A DNA stretch of 64,000 nucleotides, taken from Bog-105 sp045807925 (GTDB taxonomy: Bacteria; Acidobacteriota; Terriglobia; Bryobacterales; Bryobacteraceae). This document shows, one piece after another, positions 51,759 to 60,897 of the stretch. The translations under genes and the position numbers were made by a program. The notes under the pieces are model-generated. The model worked only from the letters and a program-made list of their open reading frames with translations. It made no database searches and had not been told where the DNA came from. The first letter of the stretch is position 1. Each line of letters starts with the position of its first letter. The stretch spans positions 1-64,000 of the forward strand of contig JBJMGK010000062.1 in assembly GCA_045807925.1 (NCBI GenBank), given 5' to 3'.

Positions 51759-53144
51759 TTAGTGAATGTGGATTCCTTGCCGTTCCCGATACTCTTTCAT
51801 CGCTTCCCAATCTTCAGTGACGGCCGGTTGAATCTTCGAGATTTCGTCCCATGTCGCCGAGGGCCGGCACGGGGGCAGTTCCACCATCTCGATACAGTGT
51901 TCGACCGGGCAAACGTTGTAGCAAAGGCGGCAGCCCACGCAATCTTCTTCCCGAACGCGCGGCTGCGCGCGGTTATCGACAGCATTCGCCTTCCCGTTCT
52001 CCCGAACGCTATACGCATGGGGCTGAACGGCGACCCCATCTTTGCCGATCAGATCGATACATTGATGAGCTGTGTCATTGCATGCCACATAGCAAAGGTT
52101 GCATTTGATGCACCGGTCGTCATGGATGCGAGCAACAGCACGGAAAGCAAGATCGAGATTCTTGAAATCGGAGATTCGAGGAATGCTCTTCCCGGTCACA
52201 TCGGCTATGGTGCCAAACCCCTTCGAATCCATCCATCGCGACAATCCATCGCACAGGTCTTCGATGATCCGAAAACCGTAGTGCATGACCGCCGTACATA
52301 CCTGTAAGCTCGCGGCGCCAAGGAGTAGAAACTCGGCCGCATCTTTCCAGTTCGAAATGCCGCCCATGCCTGAAATAGGCAGTCCCGAGCGCGACACGAT
52401 CTCATCCGTTCCGAGCGCCGAAATCATATTCAGCGCGATTGGCTTTACCGCGGGTCCCGCGTAGCCACCGTGCCCGCCCTTGCCCCCGATGTTCGGCGTA
52501 ATCTCAAACGTATCCAGGTCAACGCCTACGATCGAATTGATCGTGTTGATGAGCGACAGAGCATCGGCGCCCCCGGCCACGGCAGCTCTCGCAGGGCTCA
52601 CAATGTTCGTAATGTTGGGAGTTAGCTTCACGATGATGGGAATACGTGCCGCCTGCTTTACCCATCCGGTGATGCGCTCGCAGTATTCGGGAACCTGACC
52701 CACTGCGGAACCCATGCCACGTTCACTCATTCCGTGGGGACAACCATAGTTCAGCTCAATCGCATCCGCACCCGTGTCTTCAATGCGCCGTACGGTATCG
52801 GCCCAGGATTCCGGCTTCGATTCGACCATAGCGGAGACAATGACGGCCCGATCGGGCCATTGTCGTTTCACTTCCGCGATTTCACGAAGATTGACCTCGA
52901 TAGGACGGTCGGAGATCAGCTCGACATTGTTAATAGCGAGCATCCGCTGGCCGGCGTAGTGCCAAGCCCCATAGCGATTCGAGACATTCAGAACGGGTGC
53001 CCCGATGGTCTTCCAAACAACTCCACCCCAGCCGGCCTCGAACGCCTTGTGCACCTGCGGTCCCGAGTTGGAAGGCGGAGCGGACGCAAGCCAGAACGGG
53101 TTGGGTGCACGGATACCCGCAAACTCGATGCGAAGATCTGCCAT
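51759..53144 (-). CDS. preA: NAD-dependent dihydropyrimidine dehydrogenase, PreA subunit
   Basis: PreA holds FMN and two 4Fe-4S clusters and reduces uracil or thymine to the dihydro form with PreT. The dihydroorotate-dehydrogenase-like barrel has LNYGCPHGMSERGMG, IIVKLTPNIT, ADALSLINT and GGISNWKDAAEFLLLGA. The C-terminal ferredoxin domain has CIKCNLCYVAC and CVGCRLCYNVC. The 461-residue start at 53144 shares the A of the preT stop (TAATG). A longer frame upstream is inside preT. Confidence 0.95.
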   Translation of the reverse strand: MADLRIEFAGIRAPNPFWLASAPPSNSGPQVHKAFEAGWGGVVWKTIGAPVLNVSNRYGAWHYAGQRMLAINNVELISDRPIEVNLREIAEVKRQWPDRAVIVSAMVESKPESWADTVRRIEDTGADAIELNYGCPHGMSERGMGSAVGQVPEYCERITGWVKQAARIPIIVKLTPNITNIVSPARAAVAGGADALSLINTINSIVGVDLDTFEITPNIGGKGGHGGYAGPAVKPIALNMISALGTDEIVSRSGLPISGMGGISNWKDAAEFLLLGAASLQVCTAVMHYGFRIIEDLCDGLSRWMDSKGFGTIADVTGKSIPRISDFKNLDLAFRAVARIHDDRCIKCNLCYVACNDTAHQCIDLIGKDGVAVQPHAYSVRENGKANAVDNRAQPRVREEDCVGCRLCYNVCPVEHCIEMVELPPCRPSATWDEISKIQPAVTEDWEAMKEYRERQGIHIH

Positions 53145-54487
53145 TACGCTGCGGCCTCCTCGTCCTGACCTTTCGCCAGCTTGCGGTGGATCGCCGCTGC
53201 AGCCAACTTGCCATCCTGAACAGCCATGACCGTGGAGCAACTGCCCCGGGCACGGATTGCATCGCCGCCCGCATAAACACCCGGGAGGCTCGTTTCAAAG
53301 TCTTCGCTCACCCGCAAAAAGCCTCTGTCTGTAGCGAGCCGCAAACTCCCGGACCACTGCCACTTTTCTTGTCCAATGGCCTTGACGATCTGATCTGAGG
53401 CAATAACGAACTCTGAGCCCGGCACAGACCGAGGAGCAGGCCGGCCACTTGGATCGAGTTGACCCAGACTCACCGAGGCGCATTCCAGACCTATGACAGA
53501 CGTCTCCGTAACGATCACACGAGTCGGTTGCGCGAGAAAACGGAACTCGATACCCTCCGCCTTGGCAAAATCAAATTCGTGACGGTACGCGCTCATCTCT
53601 TTCTCCGAGCGGCGGTAGACAATCGTGGTGCGCTCCGCTCCCAAGCGTCGGGCGACGGTAGCGCAATCGATGGCGGTGTTCCCCGCTCCGATCACCACCA
53701 CGTGTTTACCAACCTGCAGCGCGGTTCCATTCATCTTGCTCGCCTCGATGTATGCCAGCCCGTCAAGGACATGCTGTTCGCCGGGAATTCCTAAGGAGGG
53801 TGTAGAGTCCAAGCCAACAGCCAAGAACACGGCGTTGTAGTTGGCTTGCAGATCGGCCAGCGTAACGTCCTGTCCCAAAGCCGCCCCGGTACGAAACTCC
53901 ACTCCGAGCCTCCGCACAGTATCGACCTCGGCCAGTGACACCGGAACAGGCTCGCGAAGAGAAATGATTCCATAGGTCGAAAGGCCACCCGCGAACGACC
54001 GCTTCTCGAAAACGGTAACGCGATGGCCCAGTTTGGCGAGTTCGCCTGCACAGGAAAGGCCGGCCGGTCCGGCGCCCACGACGGCCACGGTCTTTCCTGT
54101 CGGCGCGCCAGGCTTGAAGATTTCAATTCCACGAGAGGCAACGTAATCTGTAGCAAATCGCTGCAGTCTCCCGATCATGATCGGCTTATGTTCAGCGCCT
54201 AAGACACAAGCACCTTCGCATAGTTCCTGGACCGGACATACGCGGGCGCAGGTTGCGCCGAGGAGATTCGCTTCGAGAATTGTCGCCGCTGAACCGATGA
54301 CGTTATCAGTCGAGATTTTCTTGATGAAACGGGGGATATCGATATGGGTAGGACAGGCGTGAGTACAGGGAGCGTCGTAGCAAAACAGGCAGCGGTGAGC
54401 TTCGACGAGCGCCTCGTGGTCGGTCAAGGGAGGCAGCAACTCGGCCAGTGGCTCCTCGGTCGCCGTCGCCTCGTGGTGTTGAAACAA
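53144..54487 (-). CDS. preT: NAD-dependent dihydropyrimidine dehydrogenase, PreT subunit
   Basis: PreT takes electrons from NADH via FAD and passes them through Fe-S clusters to PreA. The N terminus (30-100) has the Cys motifs CLFCYDAPCTHACP and CARVCPVQELCEGAC. The FAD motif is VAVVGAGPAGLSCAGELA and the pyridine-nucleotide motif VVVIGAGNTAIDCATVA. It is 447 residues. The start is TTG, with a strong GGAGG seven bases upstream. It leads the operon, 86 bases from the divergent transporter gene. Confidence 0.94.
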   Translation of the reverse strand: MFQHHEATATEEPLAELLPPLTDHEALVEAHRCLFCYDAPCTHACPTHIDIPRFIKKISTDNVIGSAATILEANLLGATCARVCPVQELCEGACVLGAEHKPIMIGRLQRFATDYVASRGIEIFKPGAPTGKTVAVVGAGPAGLSCAGELAKLGHRVTVFEKRSFAGGLSTYGIISLREPVPVSLAEVDTVRRLGVEFRTGAALGQDVTLADLQANYNAVFLAVGLDSTPSLGIPGEQHVLDGLAYIEASKMNGTALQVGKHVVVIGAGNTAIDCATVARRLGAERTTIVYRRSEKEMSAYRHEFDFAKAEGIEFRFLAQPTRVIVTETSVIGLECASVSLGQLDPSGRPAPRSVPGSEFVIASDQIVKAIGQEKWQWSGSLRLATDRGFLRVSEDFETSLPGVYAGGDAIRARGSCSTVMAVQDGKLAAAAIHRKLAKGQDEEAAA

Positions 54488-54573
54488 GAGTCTCCCTCCT
54501 TCGACTTGCGCTGGCGCGGCGCAGCCAGTAGATCTCTAGATGGTAAATCAACTGGGTTATAGTTCGAGAACCC

Positions 54574-55974
54574 GTGACAGTTCAGTACGACCATAGCCTC
54601 TACAACGAAGACCTTGCGCCAGTACCGGCCGGGAGAAGAACCTGGGGTATTTACAACTATGCTTCGCTCTGGGTCGCCATGAGCGTGTGCATCCCCACCT
54701 ACATGCTGGCGTCCGGTTTGATTGCCGGGGGCATGAGTTGGAAGCAGGCAATTGGAACCATCTTGCTGGGCAATCTGATCGTGCTCGTTCCCATGCTTCT
54801 GAACGCACATGCGGGGGCAAAATACGGTATTCCGTTTCCGGTTTTTGTCCGGGCCTCTTTCGGCGTTCGGGGCGCGAACGTGCCTGCCGTGCTGAGAGCG
54901 GTCGTGGCTTGTGGATGGTTCGGCATCCAGGCCTGGATCGGCGGGCAGGCAATTTACTCAATGCTCACGATCCTGGCGCCCGGCTTGGCCCACGCTTCGG
55001 GGCCTTGGCTCTGCTTCTTCCTGTTCTGGCTTCTCAACATCGCCGTGATCTGGCGGGGAATTGACGCAATCAAGATTCTGGAAGGGATTGGCGCACCGTT
55101 CATGTTGGGAATCGGATTGCTATTGCTCTGGTGGATCACGCGCAAGGCCGGCGGTCTGGGACCCGTGCTCAGCAGCCCGAGCAAGTTCGGCAATACAGCG
55201 GACTTCCTGCACTTCTTCATCCCGAGTCTTACCGGAATGGTGGGCTTTTGGGCCACCGTCGCCCTGAACATCCCCGATTTCACGCGTTACGCAAAATCAC
55301 AACGGGCACAAGCAGTGGGTCAGGCCTTGGGATTGCCGCCGGCGATGACGATCTATTCGTTTATCGGCGTCGCGGTTACATCGGCGTCCGTTGTGCTGTT
55401 CGGCCAGGCGATCTGGGATCCCGTGGCGCTTCTAGGACGGTTCCATCAGCCAGTCGTGGCATCCATTGCCCTGGTTGCACTCGTGGTCGCAACGTTGAAC
55501 ACCAATGTAGCCGCTAACGTTGTCTCGCCTTCGAACGATTTCTCGAATCTCAATCCGCGGCTGATCTCATTCCGGACGGGCGGACTGATCACGGGCGTTG
55601 CCGGAATTCTGATGATGCCTTGGAAATTACTTTCGGACTTCAATAGCTACATCTTCGGGTGGCTGGTGGGTTATTCAGGTCTGCTCGGGCCGGTTGCAGG
55701 CATCATGATCGCTGACTATTTTCTTCTGCGAAACACCAGGCTCGATGTCGATGATCTATACCGGCGCGGCGGGGTCTACGAATACAGGAACGGCGTCAAC
55801 TGGACCGCAATGATATCGCTGGCCGTCGGCGTTAGTGTCGCACTGATTGGACTTGTCATTCCTGTGTTAAGGCCTCTCTACGATTACTCCTGGTTCGTCG
55901 GCTTTGTTCTTGCCGGGGGCATTTATTTCGTTCTCATGAAAGCTTCAAGACGCGTTCGGCATTCGCGTGCGTAA
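54574..55974 (+). CDS. NCS1-family nucleobase:cation symporter
   Basis: A 466-residue transporter with about 12 hydrophobic helices, of the NCS1 group (uracil, cytosine, hydantoin, allantoin). Key segments are ASLWVAMSVCIPTYMLASGLI, GIPFPVFVRASFGVRGANVPAVLRAVVACGWFGIQAWIGGQAIY and NIPDFTRYAKSQ. Divergent from the pyrimidine breakdown operon, it probably brings in uracil, dihydrouracil or hydantoins. The GTG start lies about ten bases after a TATAGT hexamer (54558-54563), so the transcript may be nearly leaderless. Its end overlaps the convergent amidohydrolase gene by 41 bases. Confidence 0.9.
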   Translation: MTVQYDHSLYNEDLAPVPAGRRTWGIYNYASLWVAMSVCIPTYMLASGLIAGGMSWKQAIGTILLGNLIVLVPMLLNAHAGAKYGIPFPVFVRASFGVRGANVPAVLRAVVACGWFGIQAWIGGQAIYSMLTILAPGLAHASGPWLCFFLFWLLNIAVIWRGIDAIKILEGIGAPFMLGIGLLLLWWITRKAGGLGPVLSSPSKFGNTADFLHFFIPSLTGMVGFWATVALNIPDFTRYAKSQRAQAVGQALGLPPAMTIYSFIGVAVTSASVVLFGQAIWDPVALLGRFHQPVVASIALVALVVATLNTNVAANVVSPSNDFSNLNPRLISFRTGGLITGVAGILMMPWKLLSDFNSYIFGWLVGYSGLLGPVAGIMIADYFLLRNTRLDVDDLYRRGGVYEYRNGVNWTAMISLAVGVSVALIGLVIPVLRPLYDYSWFVGFVLAGGIYFVLMKASRRVRHSRA

Positions 55975-56911
55975 TCTTCTCGAAATCTCCTGGCGATAAC
56001 GAGATCTGGTCGAGGAATGCGCGTCCCTGTTCGTTAGAACTGTAAGGGTAATCGACCGAGAACATGATCCGGTCTGCCCCGATGACCTCAAGCGTCAGAT
56101 AGAGAGGCGGCGCTGTGAAGATTCCGCTGGTGGTGATGTGGATGTTAGTGGCAAAGTAATTTGCAACGGGCCGCTTCAGCCCTTTCGCAGCAGGGGTCAC
56201 CACAGCATTGATTCGAGGCAGAAAGAACGGGATCATCTCGCCCATGTGTCCGATGATGATCTGCAGCTTCGGAAAGCGGTCGAACACTCCGGTCGCGATC
56301 AATCGCAGCGTATGGAGCCCTAACTCCGCGTGCCAGCCCCATCCGGCAATGGAGAGCATTCGGGCGAGTTTCGGCTCGAGTCCGTAGAAGTAAGTGTCCA
56401 TGACGGTCTCGGGCGGAGGCGCCGGATGCAGATACAGCGGGACGTCCAAACCTTCGGCCGTTTCGAAGATGGGCGTAAAGAAGGGATCGTCAAGGAAACG
56501 TCCCTGACTGACGCCCTGAATCATGGCGCCTTTGAACCGAAGCTGTGTCGTTGTGCGCTCGAGTTCTTTTGCCGCCGCGGCGGGATCTGCTAACGGCAAC
56601 GAAGCAAAACCGGCGAAGCGCTTCGGGTGACGGGCGATCGTCTCCGCTAAGTCGTCGTTCACTCGTTTCGTCAGTGGGATTGCCCGACGTGGGTCGAGGA
56701 TTTCAGGCGATGGAACTGTATGCGAGAGCACCTGCATGTCGATGCCGTTTCGGTCCATATCGGCGATTCGACGCTCTCCCACCTCCGTCAGATCCGACAA
56801 ATGCCTCATCATCTGCTCGCCTGCCGAATTAACGGTTCTAAAGTAATTGCTCCCCATCTCCGTATCGACTGCTTCGTTGCGGAAATGTTCTTCGAGCGCG
56901 ATCACCTTCAT
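55934..56911 (-). CDS. ACMSD-type amidohydrolase
   Basis: A 325-residue amidohydrolase-2 family protein. Expected metal and active-site segments are IALEEHF near the N terminus, LYLHPAPPP, IIGHMGEMIPFFLPRI and MFSVDYPYSSNEQ. This resembles 2,3-dihydroxybenzoate and gamma-resorcylate decarboxylases. Decarboxylation or hydrolysis of an aromatic or related compound is likely but unproven. The gene is convergent with the nucleobase transporter gene. Confidence 0.85.
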   Translation of the reverse strand: MKVIALEEHFRNEAVDTEMGSNYFRTVNSAGEQMMRHLSDLTEVGERRIADMDRNGIDMQVLSHTVPSPEILDPRRAIPLTKRVNDDLAETIARHPKRFAGFASLPLADPAAAAKELERTTTQLRFKGAMIQGVSQGRFLDDPFFTPIFETAEGLDVPLYLHPAPPPETVMDTYFYGLEPKLARMLSIAGWGWHAELGLHTLRLIATGVFDRFPKLQIIIGHMGEMIPFFLPRINAVVTPAAKGLKRPVANYFATNIHITTSGIFTAPPLYLTLEVIGADRIMFSVDYPYSSNEQGRAFLDQISLSPGDFEKITHANAERVLKLS

Positions 56912-56995
56912 AACGGGTGGACTCTCGGGTAATGGAACAGTAACGGGAGAAGACGCCGCCGAGAGCGGGTTATCAATCCCCGCCTGCGCTGCGCG

Positions 56996-57508
56996 TCAGG
57001 CATGCTCGAGCATTTCAGTCCGGTATTTCGGTCCAAGCGCTTCGACTTTCGCCTTCAGGCGCGCCTGTGATTCTGGATCGAGCGGCGGCGGGGGAGTTGT
57101 GCGAGTCGCAACCGGCACTCCGATCTCGGCGAAGTAGTCTTCCTGCCCGGCCGGTGAACAGATGCAAAGCAATCGCGCGGGCTTTGCTGTTTTGTTTAGA
57201 AAACGGTGCGGGGCGTTCGCAGGGATGGCAATAACATCACCGGCTTTTGCCGTCAGTGTCTCGCCACGAAACGTTGCCTCAATCTCCCCCTCGAGAACCG
57301 TGAACGATTCTTCAAAGTCGTGCCGATGCGGAGGTGGTCCGCCATTTGGAAGCACGTACATTTCGATCAGGCAATACCGATCGCCTGTGTCCTTTCCGGC
57401 CAGCAGGGTCGTATAAGTATTTCCGGCGACGCCCAAATGAGTTAGCTGTTGATCACCCCTGATGACCACAAGCTTGCGGTCCGGGTTATCTGGGGGTAAA
57501 TGACTCAT
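56996..57508 (-). CDS. Cupin-domain protein
   Basis: A 170-residue single-cupin protein. Motif 1 is GPPPHRHDFEESFTVLEGEIEATF (His, His and Glu for metal binding) and motif 2 is AGDVIAIPANAPHRFLN. The ATG at 57508 has AGGAA upstream; an open frame to 57706 lies largely over the next gene. It may be a dioxygenase, isomerase or sugar-binding cupin. Next to the amidohydrolase gene it may act on a similar compound. Confidence 0.82.
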   Translation of the reverse strand: MSHLPPDNPDRKLVVIRGDQQLTHLGVAGNTYTTLLAGKDTGDRYCLIEMYVLPNGGPPPHRHDFEESFTVLEGEIEATFRGETLTAKAGDVIAIPANAPHRFLNKTAKPARLLCICSPAGQEDYFAEIGVPVATRTTPPPPLDPESQARLKAKVEALGPKYRTEMLEHA

Positions 57509-57549
57509 CGAGTGTTTCCTTTTCGGTTGAGGACTGCTGTAGCTCGAGT

Positions 57550-58839
57550 CTAAATGGATGAGGTGCTCTTGAAGCCAGCGCGCTCGAGACCGACCTGCGC
57601 TTCGCGATTTTTCATGAACGTATTCCAGACGAAGCCCGTGCGCAGGTTCTCGGCCATCAGCGCGGTAATGCCAACGTCGATACCGACCACGTCGCCGTCG
57701 TACCAATTCCTCAACGGGTTAAACGCATCCACGAAGCCATAACGGGACCAGCAGCGGTCGCCATAGCGGCTCTTCATGTTTTTAAGAACGCGCAGGGTCG
57801 CGTCCGGCAGGAAGGGCAGTGACCCTGCAGGCGCGCTGGGTACGACCGTTCCATCGATCGGCCCCATCTCAGGCGGCCCGCCCCAGGCGACATACCCGTG
57901 CTCGGAATCGGAGGCCGTGATTCCCCAGAGATCGTCTGAGTAGTCCGGAAATCGTTTGCCCAGCTCTATGCAAAACCGGCGATGCACTTCCGTGGCGATT
58001 TTCGAATTTTCAAAATAGTCAGCGTAGGCATCCCGTTTGTTGCGCAGATCAAACCAGGCATGTGAATACTGATGAATAAAGAGGGGGGCGAACGAGCCAA
58101 TATAGCGCAGCCCTTCGTAATCGAAGGTCAGCCGCTTCCATGCTTTCCAAGCTTCCGCCGGGAGAGGATGCGAGGACGAGCCGAGGCCCAGAAGATACAT
58201 CATGATCAGCTCGCTATAAAAATCCCACCGGTACGGAAGGAATCCGGCTTCCGGGGCCCAGCCGTGCTGCAGTAAACTCGTGTCTTCCGATAGCCAGGTC
58301 CACTCGACCCTGTTATAGATGTCGCGAGCTAAACGCGAAATCTCAGCGCCGCGAAAATGCTGACGGCAGGTAAGTACACCGCAGATCAGCATGGCCGTAT
58401 CGATGGACGATACTTCGGAATCCCAGATTCGTTCCCCCGTGTTGATGTTCGCGAAGTGGAAAAAGAAACCGCGGTGGTTCGGCATTGCTTTCCAAAGAAA
58501 CCGCAGGGTCGTCAGAACACGTTGCCGCGCTTGTGCCGGAGGGATGTAGCCGCGCTTCTCGCCAATGCACAGCGCCGTGAGTCCAAATCCGGTTGCCGCG
58601 ATGCTGCTGACAATACTGTTGTCATCAATACGAATATGACAGCGATCTTTGACGAGTCCGGTTTCTGGATTGGCCTGCTCCCAGAAAAACAGGACACTTG
58701 CCCGCTCCAATTCGTCCAGAAACGCGTCGTCTTCGGGTTTCAATGCGCTTGCGGGCTGTTGAGCCATGGCCGCGCCAGCCATAAACAAGCCCAGCCATTC
58801 GCGGCGGCTGAAACTGGTTTTGCTGTTTTGAGCGGTCAC
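57550..58839 (-). CDS. Tat-exported glucoamylase-family protein (GH144-like)
   Basis: A 429-residue secreted enzyme-like protein. The N terminus FSRREWLGLFMAGAAM is a twin-arginine signal. The mature part is an (alpha/alpha)6-type glycoamylase domain with YRWDFYSELIMMYLLGLGS, HQYSHAWFDLRNKRDAY, WGITASDSEHGYVAWGGPPE and NPLRNWYDGDVVGIDVG. Members act on beta-1,2-glucan or other glucans; the true substrate is not clear. It is transcribed towards the cupin gene. Confidence 0.82.
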   Translation of the reverse strand: MTAQNSKTSFSRREWLGLFMAGAAMAQQPASALKPEDDAFLDELERASVLFFWEQANPETGLVKDRCHIRIDDNSIVSSIAATGFGLTALCIGEKRGYIPPAQARQRVLTTLRFLWKAMPNHRGFFFHFANINTGERIWDSEVSSIDTAMLICGVLTCRQHFRGAEISRLARDIYNRVEWTWLSEDTSLLQHGWAPEAGFLPYRWDFYSELIMMYLLGLGSSSHPLPAEAWKAWKRLTFDYEGLRYIGSFAPLFIHQYSHAWFDLRNKRDAYADYFENSKIATEVHRRFCIELGKRFPDYSDDLWGITASDSEHGYVAWGGPPEMGPIDGTVVPSAPAGSLPFLPDATLRVLKNMKSRYGDRCWSRYGFVDAFNPLRNWYDGDVVGIDVGITALMAENLRTGFVWNTFMKNREAQVGLERAGFKSTSSI

Positions 58840-58957
58840 CGGGAACGTATTGTTGAAGCGAAGTGGTTAGCGTCGAATCGTGCAATACTGGCCCGCTCGA
58901 AGCTCCCTGCGGTCAGTGTAACAACCGGCACTCATTAGACTTTGAGTAGTGCGGTCC

Positions 58958-59968
58958 ATGAGTTCAAGGCGGTTGAAGATTCTCCTGGCGGTAACGGCCG
59001 TCGTTGTATTGGTGATTATCGTAATCGCCGTTCGAGTGACCAGGAAGGGAGTTCCCCGCCTGAACCCGGCCATCACTCTCGAAGGATCGGTTCTGAAGCA
59101 AGACGCCGACCCAAGCAAACGCACCCCGATACCGGGAGTAGCAGTGACGGCAACTCGAGGGGAAACAGTCGCTACGAGCGAAACAGACCCGACCGGCTAC
59201 TTCCACGTGTCGCTCAGTCGGGGAATTGATACGGGAGCCGATCTCAGTCTCACGTTTGCGAAGACAGCATACAAAACCGTCCAGATGACACCTGGCAACC
59301 CCGGAGATCAGCTGTACATCGTGCAGATGGAGCCGGTCGCCCCGCCCCCGGTGAGAGCACCGCGAGAGCAAGTGCCTGCGAAGATCACCACCATCAAAGA
59401 TGTTCGGGTCCGCTATTCCTTTAAGGAGGACTCTACGATCTCGGTGGGCACCATCGCCAAAGAGTTCATGGCTCCCAACAAGGGCAACATTCCTTGCAGA
59501 GGTCTAAAGCCGTGCTCACCAGACGGCAAATGGAAAGCGACGCTCACGATCTTGCCCCTTTACACCGACCCGGGAAACCAATTCCGTAACGTTCGTGTCT
59601 CCTGTATCGCTGGACCCTGCCATTTCCTTCGAGTGGATCCTCCAGTCATCGAACGCTCGACCACGCTCAAGATATCGGTCTTGAACTGGTCCGACACAAG
59701 CGCGTTCCTTGTCGAGGGCGACGTGGTCCGGACGATGGTGACGAACATCGTCCGCCAGTCTTATCCCTTCATCCTCGGTAACACCATGAACTTCGCGCTG
59801 CCACCCACTTCCGAAGCCGTGAGCATCGAAGCCAGTGTGGACGGAAAATTTGTTGTTTTTCCTCTCGGACCCACTCTGCAGCTGCCTTGGGCCGACTGCA
59901 ATGTGGACACCTCGAAGGGAGGAGACAAAACATTTCGATGTCAGCTGAAGGCGGGCTATCAGTTTTAA
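58958..59968 (+). CDS. Anchored carboxypeptidase-regulatory-like domain protein
   Basis: A 336-residue protein with a basic start and one membrane helix (about 6-26, ILLAVTAVVVLVIIVIAV). A carboxypeptidase regulatory-like beta-sandwich (about 38-115, ITLEGSVLKQD...GVAVTATRGETVATSETDPTGYFHVSLSRGID) and a second beta-rich domain with four Cys follow. The ATG at 58958 is preferred to a start three codons earlier. No enzyme motif is seen; a surface-binding role is plausible. Confidence 0.65.
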   Translation: MSSRRLKILLAVTAVVVLVIIVIAVRVTRKGVPRLNPAITLEGSVLKQDADPSKRTPIPGVAVTATRGETVATSETDPTGYFHVSLSRGIDTGADLSLTFAKTAYKTVQMTPGNPGDQLYIVQMEPVAPPPVRAPREQVPAKITTIKDVRVRYSFKEDSTISVGTIAKEFMAPNKGNIPCRGLKPCSPDGKWKATLTILPLYTDPGNQFRNVRVSCIAGPCHFLRVDPPVIERSTTLKISVLNWSDTSAFLVEGDVVRTMVTNIVRQSYPFILGNTMNFALPPTSEAVSIEASVDGKFVVFPLGPTLQLPWADCNVDTSKGGDKTFRCQLKAGYQF

Positions 59969-59981
59969 GCAAAGTTCGATT

Positions 59982-60851
59982 GTGAGAGGGAACTTCGCCC
60001 GGCTCGTCAGGCGCTGGGAACTCGCCGTCAATTATCATCGGGAGAACGTGGGCCCTTTTTCGAGCGCAGACCGAATACTTGCGGCAAGAATTGAACGTGC
60101 AGATGCTTTGAATGCAGAAAAGATGGCACGACTCGCGGCCGAGGCGTTTCCTCACTCCTCGTTCATTTCGATTGCGGGAGGGACCGCGATGTTCACAGGT
60201 CTGGGCTCTCCCATGACTCACGCCATGTGCATCGGGATGAACGGCGCCGTCTCGCTGGAGGAACTCGAACGACTCGAAAACTTCTACCGTGAGCGAGGCA
60301 GCAGTTGTCTGATCGACCTTTGCCCGATGGCTCACGATTCGGTGATTGCCTTCGTTCAGAATAGGCCGTATCGCGTTGTCGAATTTAACAATGTTCTGGT
60401 CCGGGGCGTTAGTCCGGAGGATAGTTTCACTGCGGACGACTCTATCCGTTGTGTAGGGCCACAGGAAAAAGCCCTGTGGGCGCGCACCATCACGGAAGGC
60501 TTCTCGGAATACATTCCTGTTACAGACGATCAGGTGCAGTTTATGGCGACCATCTCGAGTGATGCCTTTTGTCTGCTTGGAACCGATCCAACCGGCAGCG
60601 TAGCAGGAGGTGCGGGACTCGCGGTACAGGACGGTACGGCACTGTTCATTGGTGACGCAGTCCTTCCCAGCTTCCGCCGGAAAGGTTGGCAAACCCGGCT
60701 GATTCGAGAGCGTCTTGCGACATGTCAAAGTAACGGATGCAATCTTGCCACCGCGTCCGTTCTGCCCGGAAGCGGCTCCCACCGCAATTATGAGCGGGCG
60801 GGCTTCCAATTAATCTACATGCGTGTCAATTTATCGCGCGAATTTGTCTAA
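59982..60851 (+). CDS. GNAT-family N-acetyltransferase
   Basis: A 289-residue protein with a C-terminal GNAT fold. The acetyl-CoA segment is LFIGDAVLPSFRRKGWQTRLIRERLATC, with NYERAGFQLIYMRVN at the end. The N-terminal half is a second, less clear acetyltransferase-like domain. The start is GTG at 59982, 14 bases after the previous stop. The acceptor is unknown. Confidence 0.82.
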   Translation: MRGNFARLVRRWELAVNYHRENVGPFSSADRILAARIERADALNAEKMARLAAEAFPHSSFISIAGGTAMFTGLGSPMTHAMCIGMNGAVSLEELERLENFYRERGSSCLIDLCPMAHDSVIAFVQNRPYRVVEFNNVLVRGVSPEDSFTADDSIRCVGPQEKALWARTITEGFSEYIPVTDDQVQFMATISSDAFCLLGTDPTGSVAGGAGLAVQDGTALFIGDAVLPSFRRKGWQTRLIRERLATCQSNGCNLATASVLPGSGSHRNYERAGFQLIYMRVNLSREFV

Positions 60852-60897
60852 TTTGTGGTGGAATTCGTCCACCGACTACCATTCTCAATTGGCGCTG

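Noticed and set aside
59769..60809. 346-residue minus-strand ORF
   Set aside because: Antisense to the GNAT gene and the end of the carboxypeptidase-regulatory-like gene; no domain recognised.
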